Shown here: positions 11,130 through 20,899 of the stretch, one piece after another
Position numbering within the stretch: position 1 is the stretch's first letter
Layout of the letters: every line of letters begins with the position of its first letter
NCBI GenBank assembly: GCA_947683425.1
Contig: CANTUQ010000060.1
Coordinates: 682,001 to 746,000, forward strand
Direction: 5' to 3'
DNA from: Excoecaria cochinchinensis
Taxonomy: Eukaryota; Streptophyta; Magnoliopsida; Malpighiales; Euphorbiaceae
DNA: 64,000 nt
Translations under genes and position numbers: made by a program
Notes under the pieces: generated by a model
Seen by the model: only the letters and a program-made list of their open reading frames with translations
Databases searched by the model: none
Told to the model about the DNA's origin: nothing

Positions 11130-14100
11130 ATGGCGAACTCAAGATCCAATGAGAATACGGCCCCCATGGACCTCGACCATGACAACGACACCCGTGCCAT
11201 TTCAGGCACCTCGAGAAGGAGGGAGGCGCCCACTAGGCCCCCCATGAGGACAAACCTCCTTCCCGAATTTGACAATGCCACTACAAGGCAACCTGAGGAC
11301 ACCCCTCTCACGGTGAGGGACATGCGTGCCATCCTCAGTGATTTTACTAAAAGCATCGTACAGACTCTGAAAAAGGGTAAGATGCCCGATGTTTCTGAAA
11401 GAGCCCAAGAGGATTTCCTCGCCGGCGAAGACTTCAGAAGAAATAGGAACAAGGGAGTCATTATCAATGAATCCCGAGTTCAGGGAGCCAGGAAAAAGGC
11501 AACCAGAACCCCAGGCAAGAGCGACAAGGGGAAGCAGATAGTGTCTGCAAGTAGGGCCTCTCCCTACAGCAACAGGTCTGCTACTGTGTCTACGAGGGAT
11601 GATGTGTCCTACATGTGCACCCCAAGTCGCGGCCAAACGAGAAGGCCCAAGGGCGGGGAATCTACCGCCACGACCCTAAGCAAACAGAATCAGCCGAACA
11701 AGCAGGACCAGTGGTTTATGCAGAAGCTGAAGCAGTTTGGTATCCTCGCGCCCAAAAGAGGCACGTTCGAAGGAAATACTTGTGGGAACACTGCCTCTCC
11801 CTTCTGCAGAGAGATCACCGATGCTGAGCTCCCCCCCAGGTGGCGAGATGTGGTCATGGAAAGGTACACAGGCAAAACAGATCCTGCCACGCACTTGGCA
11901 GAGTACTTGACCAAGGTACAGGTCTATACTTACGACGAAAGAATAGCCTGTAGGGTTTTTCCCACCACTTTGGGAGGGGATGCATTGACGTGGTTCCATG
12001 AGCTGCCCATGGGATCCGTTACGTCATTCAGACAGTTAAAAGAGCTGTTCACCATGAGGTTCATTGTGCAAACACGCGCGCCTAAAACGGTGAACGACCT
12101 GTGCAATCTTTACCAAAGAACCGATGAAAGTCTTCGAGACTACATCGACAGGTTTCAGGCTACCATGTCTGAAGTGAGAAATGTCAGTGTGGAGATGGCG
12201 ACTACCGCCTTACAAGGGGGCACTACTGACCGACCGCTTTTCGAGTCGCTTACAACAAGACCCCCATCCAGCTTCGCTGAGCTAATGGAGAGGGCTAGGC
12301 AACACATCCAGTTGGATGATGCTCTCAGGTCCAAAAGTAGAGGAAGGACCAGCGTTCTGGACCGCTTACAATATCCGGACAATCGCTCTACTCAAAGAGC
12401 CTCCACTTCCGATCGGACATCCAAAACCCAAGATGGAGCTCAAAGTTCCAGGAATCCAGGCCAAGCCAGGGGATCAGGAAGAGATAGGAATCCGCGTTCA
12501 GACGACCGGGCCGAGAGAACGTACACTCCTCTCAATGCTACCCCGACTGCGGTGTTGATGTGGATCAAAGAAAAGCATCGCAGAGTCAACTGGCCCAGAG
12601 ACCTCTCCGGAAGAAGTCGGGATGCGAGGGACCCGAGCAAATATTGCGATTTTCACAGAGACGTCGGTCATTTAACCGACGAGTGCACTTCGCTAAAGAA
12701 AGAAATTGAAAGGCTGATACGCCGTGGGGCCCTCAGGAGATTCACAGGCCCAGCTAGAGGGGATGAACCCTGTAGACAGCCGAAGCCTCGCAGGGACGAT
12801 CCTGACTCAGACGACGATGGTGAGCGCAGGAATCCCAGAAACGCCGACCCTGCCAGACCCTATGCCGGGGTCATAAATGTGATAACTGGAGGGTCATCCT
12901 ACGGAGAGGATCTCCCCAAGAAAGGGAAGGGGAAAGGCGTCTACCTCTCCCGACAGGCCGAACAGCCCGCCTCGGTCACCATTTCCAGCGAAGACGCACG
13001 AGACGTCCTGTTTCCACATGAGGACGCTCTCGTTGTAAGAGCTCGGATAAACAATTTCAATGTAAAAAGAATCTTGGTGGACAACGGCAGTGCAGTCAAC
13101 GTCCTAACCCTCCAGGCCTACCGAGCCATGGGACTCCCGATCGGAGAGTTGAAGACAAATGCCACTCCTCTGATCGGCCTGGGCAATGCTACCATCCCCG
13201 TGGCGGGATCTGTAGAGCTTTTTGCCGAGCTCGGCCAAGAAGCAATTGTTCATGCTTGTAAGGTAATTTTCATGGTTGTGGACATGACATTTGCCTACAA
13301 CGCCATTTTTGGCAGACCACTGCTTTTCCAGACCGGAGCTGTGACCTCCATCCGATACATGGTGATGAAGATTCCGACCATAGGAGGCGTCGCCGTCTTG
13401 AGAGGTGACCAGAAAGCATCCAGGGAGGCTTATATCACCATGATAAAGCAGCAGCGAGAAGCGATGGTCGTAGAGCCAGGCCTTGAACAGAAAGAGCAGG
13501 CGGAAAGGCCCAGGATGGACCCAGCAGAGGCCACAAAGGCCAGGTCGCTCGATAGGGGCAAAAGTGTTCAGGTGGGGACAAGCATGGATAGAACAACTGA
13601 AGAAGCTATCATGCACGTCTTGACCATCAATCAAGCGACTTTTGCCTGGAAGCCAGAGGATATCACTGGCGTAGACCCCAAAATAATCACCCACAAGTTA
13701 AATGTGGACCCGAGCTTCCCTCCGATCCGCCAAAAGTTGAGAAGGCACGCGCCCGATCGGAGGAAGTTCATTTCAGAAGAAATTGATAGGCTACTCAAGA
13801 CCGGAACTATCCGAGAGGTAGACTACCCCGAATGGCTGGCTAATGTCGTGTTGGTCAAGAAGAAGTCTGGCAAGCTGCGAATGTGTGTCGACTTCACCGA
13901 CCTCAACAAGGCATGCCCTAAAGACAGCTATCCCTTGCCAAGTATTGATCAATTGGTAGACGCCACAGCATGCCATGCCATTTACTCTCTTCTGGACGCA
14001 TATGCCGGCTACCACCAAATTTTGATGTGGCTCCTTGACCAGGAGAAAACCAGCTTCATCACAGACGACGGAACGTTCTGCTACAGGATGATGCCGTTCG

Positions 14101-16739
14101 GACTGAAAAACGCTGGGGCCACATATCAGCGTCTGATGAACAAGATTTTTAAAGACCAGATCGGACAGAATGTCGAAGTATATGTCGACGACATGATCGT
14201 CAAGAGCCGAAGCGCCGAAGAACATCCAGCCGATCTGGCAAGAGTTTTCGATACTCTAAATAAATTCCAGATGAAGCTCAACCCGGAGAAGTGCGTCTTC
14301 GGGGTACCATCAGGGAAATTTTTGGGATTCCTGGTCTCTCAGCGAGGGATTGAGGCTAATCCGGAAAAAATAAAGGCCATCCTCGAGATGCAACCCCCCA
14401 GGAGCATAAAAGACGTCCAGAAGCTGAATGGAAGATTAACAGCCTTGGGACGATTCATTTCCTCTTCAGCCAAGCGCTGCACACCTTTTTTCAAGAAGTT
14501 AAGGAAGAGCGAAACTTTTGTCTGGGGGGAAGACTGCCAGCAGGCCTTCGAAGAGCTGAAGGCATTCCTCACCAACCCGCCGCTGCTCAGCCGACCGGTA
14601 CCAGGTGAAAATTTATACCTGTATCTAGCTACCTCTAAGGAAGCTGTTGCAGGTGCTTTAGTCCGAGAAGAAGATACCCAACAGCTACCCGTGTACTACG
14701 TAAGTGAAGTACTCAGAGGTGCCGATCTGAGAAAGGGACCGGTTGAGCAGCTCATTATTGCCCTCATGATGTGTGCAAGGAAGTTGAGACCTTACTTCGA
14801 GGCACACACAATTATCGTCCGATCGGGTCACCCTCTAAGAAAGATACTCCAAACGCCCGATCTGGAAGGCAAAATGGTGGGATGGGCGATTAAGCTACAG
14901 TCCTGGGATGTCAGATACGAGCCCAGAAAGGCTATAAAAGCCCAAGCTTTGGCGGATTTCATCGCCGAATTTGCGGGTGAGGAACCACCGAGTCAGCCCA
15001 AGCCACAAAACTGGGAAATGACAGTGGACGGCGCGGCAAACGACACTCGAGGAGGCGTCGGCATAGTAATAAAAGGCCCTTTGGGCATCACAATAAGGTA
15101 CGCCATAAAGCTTAATTTTAAAGCTTCTAATAATGTGGCAGAGTACGAGGCGCTCCTTCAAGGGCTGAGACTGCTCCATGCAATCCGACCGGAGTCAGTA
15201 GCCATAAGGAGTGACTCCCAGCTGGTCACCAGTCAAGTTCTGGGGACTTTCGAAGCACGTGAGGCCACGATGACCCAGTACCTGGCCAAAGTCAAGACTG
15301 CTCTCGCAAAACTGGAAGAGGCTGGATCGGAATGGGTGCTACATAAAGTCCCGAGAGACCAAACTGCAGAGGCCGATCGGCTAGCTAAGATGTCTGCTTC
15401 CGCACAAAGCGTCATAGAAGAAAACATCGCCGTTGTAGACCAGACTTCCTCCTCCCTAGACGAACCGGAGATGATGGAGATCGACCAAGAGAATGAAACC
15501 TGGATGAGCCCAATTACACAGTTCCTCCAGACAGGACGACTGCCCGAGGACAAGGACGCAGCTCGAAAGGTATCTCGAAAATCTCTCAATTACTCCATCA
15601 TTAACGGCGAATTGTACAAAAAAGCTTTCAGTCACCCTTGGCTAAAGTGCGTGTCGGAGGAAGAGGGGGACTACATCATCAGAGAGCTCCACGAGGGCAT
15701 ATGCGGTGCGCATGAGGCAAGCAGAGCCATGGCGAGAAAGGCCCTTCAGACGGGATATTACTGGCCTAGCATGCTCAAGGATGCCCAGGAGAAAGTAAGG
15801 ATATGCCCGCGATGCCAAATTCATGGCAGGATCATAAGGCAGCATGGAGCAGACCAACAGCCGATCGGAATTGCATGGCCATTCGACCGATGGGGGATGG
15901 ACATCTTGGGACCTTTTCCCCAAGGCAAAAAGCAGATGAAGTTCCTCATAGTGGCAGTAGACCACTTCTCCAAGTGGATTGAGGCCGAGCCGGTAGCCAC
16001 CATCACAGCCGAGAGAGTCAAGAGCTTTACATGGAAGAACATCATCTGCAGGTATGGCTTACCCAATGTTTTTATTGCAGATAATGGCAAGCAGTTCGAC
16101 AGCTCCATCTTCAGGAACTTTTGCCAAGGCTTGAACATCAAACTAAAGTTCACATCTGTCGCTCATCCCCAAAGCAACGGAATGACTGAGGTCTCCAATC
16201 GGACCATCTTGGAGGGATTGAAGAAGCGACTGGGTCAAGCCAAAGGCAACTGGACTGAAGAACTGCAGAGTGTGCTTTGGACATATAGAACGTCCCCCAG
16301 GACAGGCACTCATCAGACGCCATTTTCTCTTGTTTACGGCTCCGAAGCAATGATTCCCGTGGAGGTCGGCCTCCCTTCTTACCGATCGGCTCTCTACTCC
16401 GAGCAGATGAACACTCAAGAGAGATGCCAAGACTTAGATCTCATCGAAGAAAAGAGGGAGGGCGCCTACGCCAGGATCGCCGCCTATAAACAAAGAGTAG
16501 CCAGATACCACAATGCTAAAGTAAGGTCTAGAACCTTCAATGTTGGTGATCTGGTACTCAGAAAGGCAGAACTAGGCACGGGAAACGCTGGAGTGGGGAA
16601 ACTAATGCCAAATTGGGAAGGGCCCTATGAGGTATCTAAAGTCCTAAGCCCGAGCACTTATAGGCTCCGAACTATTGAAGGGCGAGAGGTCCCCAGAAGC
16701 TGGAATGTCGAAGTACTCAAGAAGTACCATGTCTTATAA
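11130..16739 (+). CDS. Tat-A gag-pol polyprotein, 1869 aa
   Basis: A single open frame encodes all proteins for particle assembly, reverse transcription and integration. Approximate residues: retrotransposon gag domain 235-390; zinc-knuckle-like YCDFHRDVGHLTDEC near 505-520; protease with VDNGSAVN near 650 (DNG in place of the usual DTG/DSG); reverse transcriptase 830-1050 with YVDDMIVKS near 1018; RT-linked RNase H 1120-1240, which looks degenerate; a second, archaeal-type RNase H from about 1297 (TVDGAA, AEYEALLQGL, RSDSQLVTSQ, EADRLAK); integrase with H-H-C-C region near 1520-1570 and D, D, E in VAVDHFSKW, IADNGKQF and QSNGMTEVSNR. No internal stop or frameshift is present. The ATG at 11130 abuts the primer-binding site, so the leader after the LTR is essentially absent. 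A sense AATAAA lies at 16768-16773. Confidence 0.96.
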   Translation: MANSRSNENTAPMDLDHDNDTRAISGTSRRREAPTRPPMRTNLLPEFDNATTRQPEDTPLTVRDMRAILSDFTKSIVQTLKKGKMPDVSERAQEDFLAGEDFRRNRNKGVIINESRVQGARKKATRTPGKSDKGKQIVSASRASPYSNRSATVSTRDDVSYMCTPSRGQTRRPKGGESTATTLSKQNQPNKQDQWFMQKLKQFGILAPKRGTFEGNTCGNTASPFCREITDAELPPRWRDVVMERYTGKTDPATHLAEYLTKVQVYTYDERIACRVFPTTLGGDALTWFHELPMGSVTSFRQLKELFTMRFIVQTRAPKTVNDLCNLYQRTDESLRDYIDRFQATMSEVRNVSVEMATTALQGGTTDRPLFESLTTRPPSSFAELMERARQHIQLDDALRSKSRGRTSVLDRLQYPDNRSTQRASTSDRTSKTQDGAQSSRNPGQARGSGRDRNPRSDDRAERTYTPLNATPTAVLMWIKEKHRRVNWPRDLSGRSRDARDPSKYCDFHRDVGHLTDECTSLKKEIERLIRRGALRRFTGPARGDEPCRQPKPRRDDPDSDDDGERRNPRNADPARPYAGVINVITGGSSYGEDLPKKGKGKGVYLSRQAEQPASVTISSEDARDVLFPHEDALVVRARINNFNVKRILVDNGSAVNVLTLQAYRAMGLPIGELKTNATPLIGLGNATIPVAGSVELFAELGQEAIVHACKVIFMVVDMTFAYNAIFGRPLLFQTGAVTSIRYMVMKIPTIGGVAVLRGDQKASREAYITMIKQQREAMVVEPGLEQKEQAERPRMDPAEATKARSLDRGKSVQVGTSMDRTTEEAIMHVLTINQATFAWKPEDITGVDPKIITHKLNVDPSFPPIRQKLRRHAPDRRKFISEEIDRLLKTGTIREVDYPEWLANVVLVKKKSGKLRMCVDFTDLNKACPKDSYPLPSIDQLVDATACHAIYSLLDAYAGYHQILMWLLDQEKTSFITDDGTFCYRMMPFGLKNAGATYQRLMNKIFKDQIGQNVEVYVDDMIVKSRSAEEHPADLARVFDTLNKFQMKLNPEKCVFGVPSGKFLGFLVSQRGIEANPEKIKAILEMQPPRSIKDVQKLNGRLTALGRFISSSAKRCTPFFKKLRKSETFVWGEDCQQAFEELKAFLTNPPLLSRPVPGENLYLYLATSKEAVAGALVREEDTQQLPVYYVSEVLRGADLRKGPVEQLIIALMMCARKLRPYFEAHTIIVRSGHPLRKILQTPDLEGKMVGWAIKLQSWDVRYEPRKAIKAQALADFIAEFAGEEPPSQPKPQNWEMTVDGAANDTRGGVGIVIKGPLGITIRYAIKLNFKASNNVAEYEALLQGLRLLHAIRPESVAIRSDSQLVTSQVLGTFEAREATMTQYLAKVKTALAKLEEAGSEWVLHKVPRDQTAEADRLAKMSASAQSVIEENIAVVDQTSSSLDEPEMMEIDQENETWMSPITQFLQTGRLPEDKDAARKVSRKSLNYSIINGELYKKAFSHPWLKCVSEEEGDYIIRELHEGICGAHEASRAMARKALQTGYYWPSMLKDAQEKVRICPRCQIHGRIIRQHGADQQPIGIAWPFDRWGMDILGPFPQGKKQMKFLIVAVDHFSKWIEAEPVATITAERVKSFTWKNIICRYGLPNVFIADNGKQFDSSIFRNFCQGLNIKLKFTSVAHPQSNGMTEVSNRTILEGLKKRLGQAKGNWTEELQSVLWTYRTSPRTGTHQTPFSLVYGSEAMIPVEVGLPSYRSALYSEQMNTQERCQDLDLIEEKREGAYARIAAYKQRVARYHNAKVRSRTFNVGDLVLRKAELGTGNAGVGKLMPNWEGPYEVSKVLSPSTYRLRTIEGREVPRSWNVEVLKKYHVL

Positions 16740-17369
16740 TGTATCAGAACCTGGCAATTGCCTGATTAATAAAAAGGTTCCTTCTTTCATATTCGTTCAA
16801 TTAATGCATAATTTAGCGTTCTACGATTAGGCTTGATGCCCGTTTCAAGCTACAAAAGCGAATCTAACGTGATGGAGGATCTTACCTCCCCGAGTATTAT
16901 CCGTATTATAGAGGATCTAACCTCTCTCGCTCGGTTATGCAATTGTTATGCAATATTACGAGTATTCTCGGCTATGCAACTCTCATGCAGCTCGACGAGT
17001 ATCGCTCAACTCGATTTCGCAATAACTATGCGACTCTACGAGTACCATGTAGCTCAGCTATGCAAACCTCATGCAGCTTTATGAGTATCACTTAACAAAA
17101 CGATCTGAAAGAGACAGACTGACCCGATCGGTCACTTAGCTTCGACGCTATTCGAATTCAGGAAGTACTTGTGAAATTTAGTGCAAATTTTAATTACGAG
17201 TTTTATTTAGCTCGATTATATTGCGAATTTTAGTACAAACTTATGTACATCTTGATTTACAGAATTAGGCAATCTTATTAATACAAAATGCCTCCACTAT
17301 ACAATTTATAAAGAATCGTTACAAAGATAGAAAACAAAGGAAAAAGTAAAACTGATCTAAATTCCTAAA
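16740..17369. repeat. Tat-A spacer between convergent genes, with degenerate tandem repeats
   Basis: No gene. The 3' ends of gag-pol and of the antisense gene face each other across this spacer. A repeat with core GGCTATGCAAC / TCATGCAGCT / GAGTATC occurs at 16970-17006 and 17056-17090, with weaker copies nearby. A possible antisense poly(A) signal (TTTATT on +) is at about 17203-17208. Confidence 0.65.
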
Positions 17370-19907
17370 CTAACTATCTATATTTACCACTTCCACCTCG
17401 CCAGGAGGGTCAACAACCTGTTCAACGATCGGATCGGCCGTGGCTTGAGAAGGGTCGGCAGCTAACGGTTCAGATACTGCCCCCCCTTCAGAGACAGGCC
17501 CAGTGGAAGAAGGCGCCACTGGCTCAGCTTCAGGTGCAGGAGGAACCTCCGTTTCGGCTTCAGGGATCGAAGACACCACAGGCCCCACTTCAGATGGAAC
17601 CTCTTGAATAGTCGGCAAAACTGAGGGACCTTCTCCAGAAGTTCTCTCAATGACTTCCTCCTCGGGAGCGCCTTCGTCGTCGTCACTGCTTGGAGGAGCA
17701 GGCAACGAGGTCGGGTCATCCATCCATGACAGATCCGCCCCAGGAAAGCGCTGCCCAGCTTCATGAACTAACCGAGACAACAGCCCCACCTGGGTGTCTG
17801 CCAACTCATCGATCAGGCGCTCCTTTTGGTTGGCAAGTTCTATTTCAAGAATCTTCGTATAGGAAGCCTCGTTCTCTGCCGCCGACGTCTTCAAGGACTC
17901 CACCTCTGTCTTCAACCTGGCGTTCTCAGCAACCAACTCTCTGCATTCAGCATCCAGCCGGTTCGCATCTGCCTCGAACCGCCTCAGTTGTCCACACTCT
18001 GCGGATAGGCGGGCTACTTCGCCCTTCAGCCTGTCGGCCTCGCCCTGCCGAGCTTTCAGCTCCTGGGCACTCTGGTGAGCCTCCTTTCTCAAGGTTACTG
18101 TCTCCGACTGAGAAGCAGTATATCGCTCCTCCAGCTTGGCCACCTTGGCCCGAAGGTCGGAGGCCTCTTTCTTAGCTGCTTCATAGCGTGTGTTCGCCTC
18201 CGCCTTAGCTGTGGCGCCCGACTCGGCCCTTCCTTTCCACAGACCGGCCATCATGTGCAGCCGCTGTGCCCTCCTGGCAGCCTGCACAAAATCAAGAATA
18301 AATTCATCAGACACAGAGGTGTAAATTAACACCAGAAACAAAACGACGAATCCTTACGTCTATTAATTGCTGATTGATAGCCTGAACCTCTCTGTTGAGT
18401 TGGCTAGCGTCCACGGCATCCCGATGATCTTCATCCCGGAGAAGACCACGGCAAATGAAGTTGGCCACTTGACCCACTGACCATTCATCGCCAAAGTTCT
18501 CCCTCAGAATGTCCTTCATAGGAGCCGGTCGCCGATCGCTAGATCGCCGTGGAGATTCGCCACGTAGAATGGTCTTCCCTCTGGCGGCAATCATTGCGTC
18601 GGTCTCGGCTATCATCTCAGCGACTTTCTTTCTGGCCGCTTCATCGGCTCTTTTCCTCTTTGCGGCCTCCTCCGCCTCTCTGATCGCAGGACCGATCGGC
18701 TGATCATCTTCATCCGACTCATCCCGAAGAGTGTGGCGCTTTGGACGCACCGGCGGAGGAGGGGCCTCCCTTCGAAGCACAATCGTTGGCCCGGCTGCAG
18801 TAGAGATAGGTCCAGTGGTCGTAGTTGTAGCAGCAGGGGGCGCCGAAGAGATGGGAATGGCCGCAATGGCCGGAGTCGTTGTAGAGGCGCCGGCCGCCCC
18901 CCTAGAAGCACCAGCAGCTGCTCGGGATGATTGCAGCTCCGACGCGGGCGCGAGCTTCCTCCTCTTCCTCTGCTCTTGAGCCCTCCGCTCGGCCTCACGT
19001 TTTTGCTTGATCTTTTCGCCGAGCTGCTTGGATGCATCACTCCCACCAGCCATCTCAGCTGCACAACAAAAAATAAGCGAGATAAGTTTTTGTACACAAA
19101 TTCTCCTTATAAAGCATAAATAAAATGCAATGCATTATGATGCATAATGCCAATGTTTTCTTCACGGCCCTAATGCTCACGTTCTACGTCCTCTGTGCCT
19201 TCAGAGCTGGAAGACCCGAACAGAGTAGTTAAGAGCAAGCTGGACTCGAAGGGTTTCCCATTCCTGGCGACGGCGGTCATTAACGTTTTAATGTCCTGAT
19301 CAAAAGAAGGCTGACCGACGGCTAGGTCATTCAGAGCCTTGACCCTGACAGATCGGGTGAGGCGCACCCCAAATCCACCTTTCCTCCCCATCAGGAAATA
19401 CAGTTCTTTGTACCCTTTCATGGAGGTGGGGACGACCATCAATTTCCTCTTGGGACGGCTTGTAAAGAAATACTCCGTTCCGTCGCTCCGAGACGAGATG
19501 TAGAAGAAGTGGGTGAATAGCTCCAGAGTTGGCGCCACCGATTCGGCTATGCAAAGAATTCTGAAGCACGCCACCGATCTCCAACCGTTCGGATGTAGTT
19601 GGTTGGGGGCGAGATCATACCCCCTCAATACCGCCATCTCGAAGGCGCCCAGGGGGATCCTCAGGCCTGCATCCAGGCTCCGAAGATGGCAAATGAACCA
19701 TTCCCCATTGTCTTGCCCAAAGGGCCCCTCCGTCACCGCCATCGACTCAGGGCAGGCCAACACCTTTATCTCTTCGGAAAGGCCATATGTGGAGGGAATT
19801 TCGGCCACCTCCTCAGCAGTCAGGCGAGAATGCGGTGCGACGGCTGGTTTGTTCTCGTACCACTCCAAAAAGTCTGTGTCTAAGGCTTCAGCGCTACTGG
19901 AGGCCAT
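17370..19907 (-). CDS. Tat-A antisense gene, three exons, gypsy-type putative transposase-like protein (779 aa)
   Basis: Spliced on the minus strand: exon 1 19907-19181, exon 2 19058-18358, exon 3 18281-17370. Introns have GT/AG ends (GTGAGC...TGCAG and GTAAGG...TGCAG) and phases 1 and 0, which keep one frame of 780 codons. The N-terminal 240 residues resemble the plant family annotated as putative gypsy-type transposon (Transposase_28/PF04195-like), with GAFEMAVLRGYDL and QLHPNGWRS. The middle is rich in K, R, E and A with proline/alanine low-complexity stretches. Exon 3 encodes a long coiled coil, then RFPGADLSWMDD and an acidic, proline-rich tail. The start MASSSAEAL is chosen over an upstream in-frame ATG at 19937 by position and composition. 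The biochemical function is unknown; the name does not imply transposase activity. A TATA box lies about 250 bp upstream. The Tat-B gene at 45513-47357 has the same plan. Confidence 0.8.
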
Positions 19908-20158
19908 CTTTAATAAAAGGAAGAAAAAAGGGCGCAACTCTCTCTTCTAAATGGAATGGGTGCGGAAGGAAAACGAAAGATGAAATCGCAGAGAAAGCAA
20001 ACAGAGGAGAAAAAACTTACTTACTTGATGAGGAAGAACTCGAGAAATTTGAAGAAGAAATAAAGGAGTAGTTGCAGAGATCTGGAAATCAAAGGAGGAT
20101 TTTGACAGAGCTTCGCTAGGGATTTCGAAAGTAAAGAAAAAACGCTTCATAGAGTCCC

Positions 20159-20170
20159 CTATTTATAGGC
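20159..20170 (-). promoter_or_regulatory. TATA box of the Tat-A antisense gene
   Basis: On the minus strand GCCTATAAATAG lies about 250 bp upstream of the antisense start codon and outside the 3' LTR. It suggests a dedicated internal promoter. Confidence 0.6.
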
Positions 20171-20418
20171 TGGCGCCTCTCGAAAATGCCAAACGACGCA
20201 CCATTCAGCAGATGCCACGTGTCGAAAGACATCACGCCCCTGTGAAGGACGAAGCGTCGCCCTCGGTACATGCGCAACATTAAATAAAAACAGCTGTCTA
20301 AGCACGCGCGCCTCTTCAGAAAAAGCGCGCCAGTACGCGTCTTCGGATCGGGATTTTCCAGACCAGATACCATCCGAGCGGACCAACAACAGCATTTCTA
20401 TGCCCGATCGGACCCGTT

Positions 20419-20432
20419 GAGGGGGGGACAAG
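20419..20432 (+). other. Tat-A polypurine tract
   Basis: GAGGGGGGGACAAG directly precedes the 3' LTR and would prime plus-strand DNA synthesis. Confidence 0.85.
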
Positions 20433-20899
20433 TGATAACCCAGCAAATATCATTTGCTCTAAGGCCCATCTAGTCGGCCCATCCAACTGGCAAGGCCCAA
20501 AGCCCATCAGCCAAAGGTATCAGACACGAGCTCCTAGGCAGAGCACATGACCGATCGGCTGATGGGACCGCCAGTCCCATCAGCCGCCTGACACAAGGCA
20601 GCGCCCATGTCTACCACCTGCTCCTTGTCATGTCGCCGAATACCTACTCTGACGGCCAGTAATCACTCCCCAGGCACTCGAGTGTCCCTCAACTACTTCG
20701 TATAAATAGCCCAGCCAACGATGGCTCCAGGTATTGAATTCACGACATTATCTCTCTAAAGCACATCTTCTCTCTAAGCTACTAACTTAAGCTTCGGAGT
20801 GCTCACGCCTGGTCCGACCGGGCTCCTCTTATTGCAGGTTTCTCTCATCCGATCGGATCGTCTTCTCTCCTACAGATAAAGACATATTTGGATTTATCA
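20433..20899 (+). repeat. Tat-A 3' LTR
   Basis: 467 bp, identical to the 5' LTR as far as can be read by eye. It is followed by the second GTTAA target copy. Confidence 0.97.

Larger units (their letters stand above)
10643..20899 (+). mobile_element. Tat-A: intact Ty3/gypsy Tat-type LTR retrotransposon
   Basis: Complete 10,257-bp element with two 467-bp LTRs (TGATAA...TTATCA) that look identical by eye, and a perfect 5-bp target duplication GTTAA (10638-10642 and 20900-20904). A primer-binding site, one uninterrupted gag-pol frame, an antisense three-exon gene, a polypurine tract and the 3' LTR follow in order. Two RNase H domains, the second of archaeal type, place it in the Tat group. It lies in exon 2 of the organ-specific protein gene. 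Confidence 0.96.

Noticed and set aside
11202..11636. Minus-strand frames overlapping Tat-A gag-pol (also 13104-13694, 13791-14225 and others)
   Set aside because: They are shadow frames of a strong coding sequence. Unlike 17370-19907 they have no splice structure, promoter or family match.
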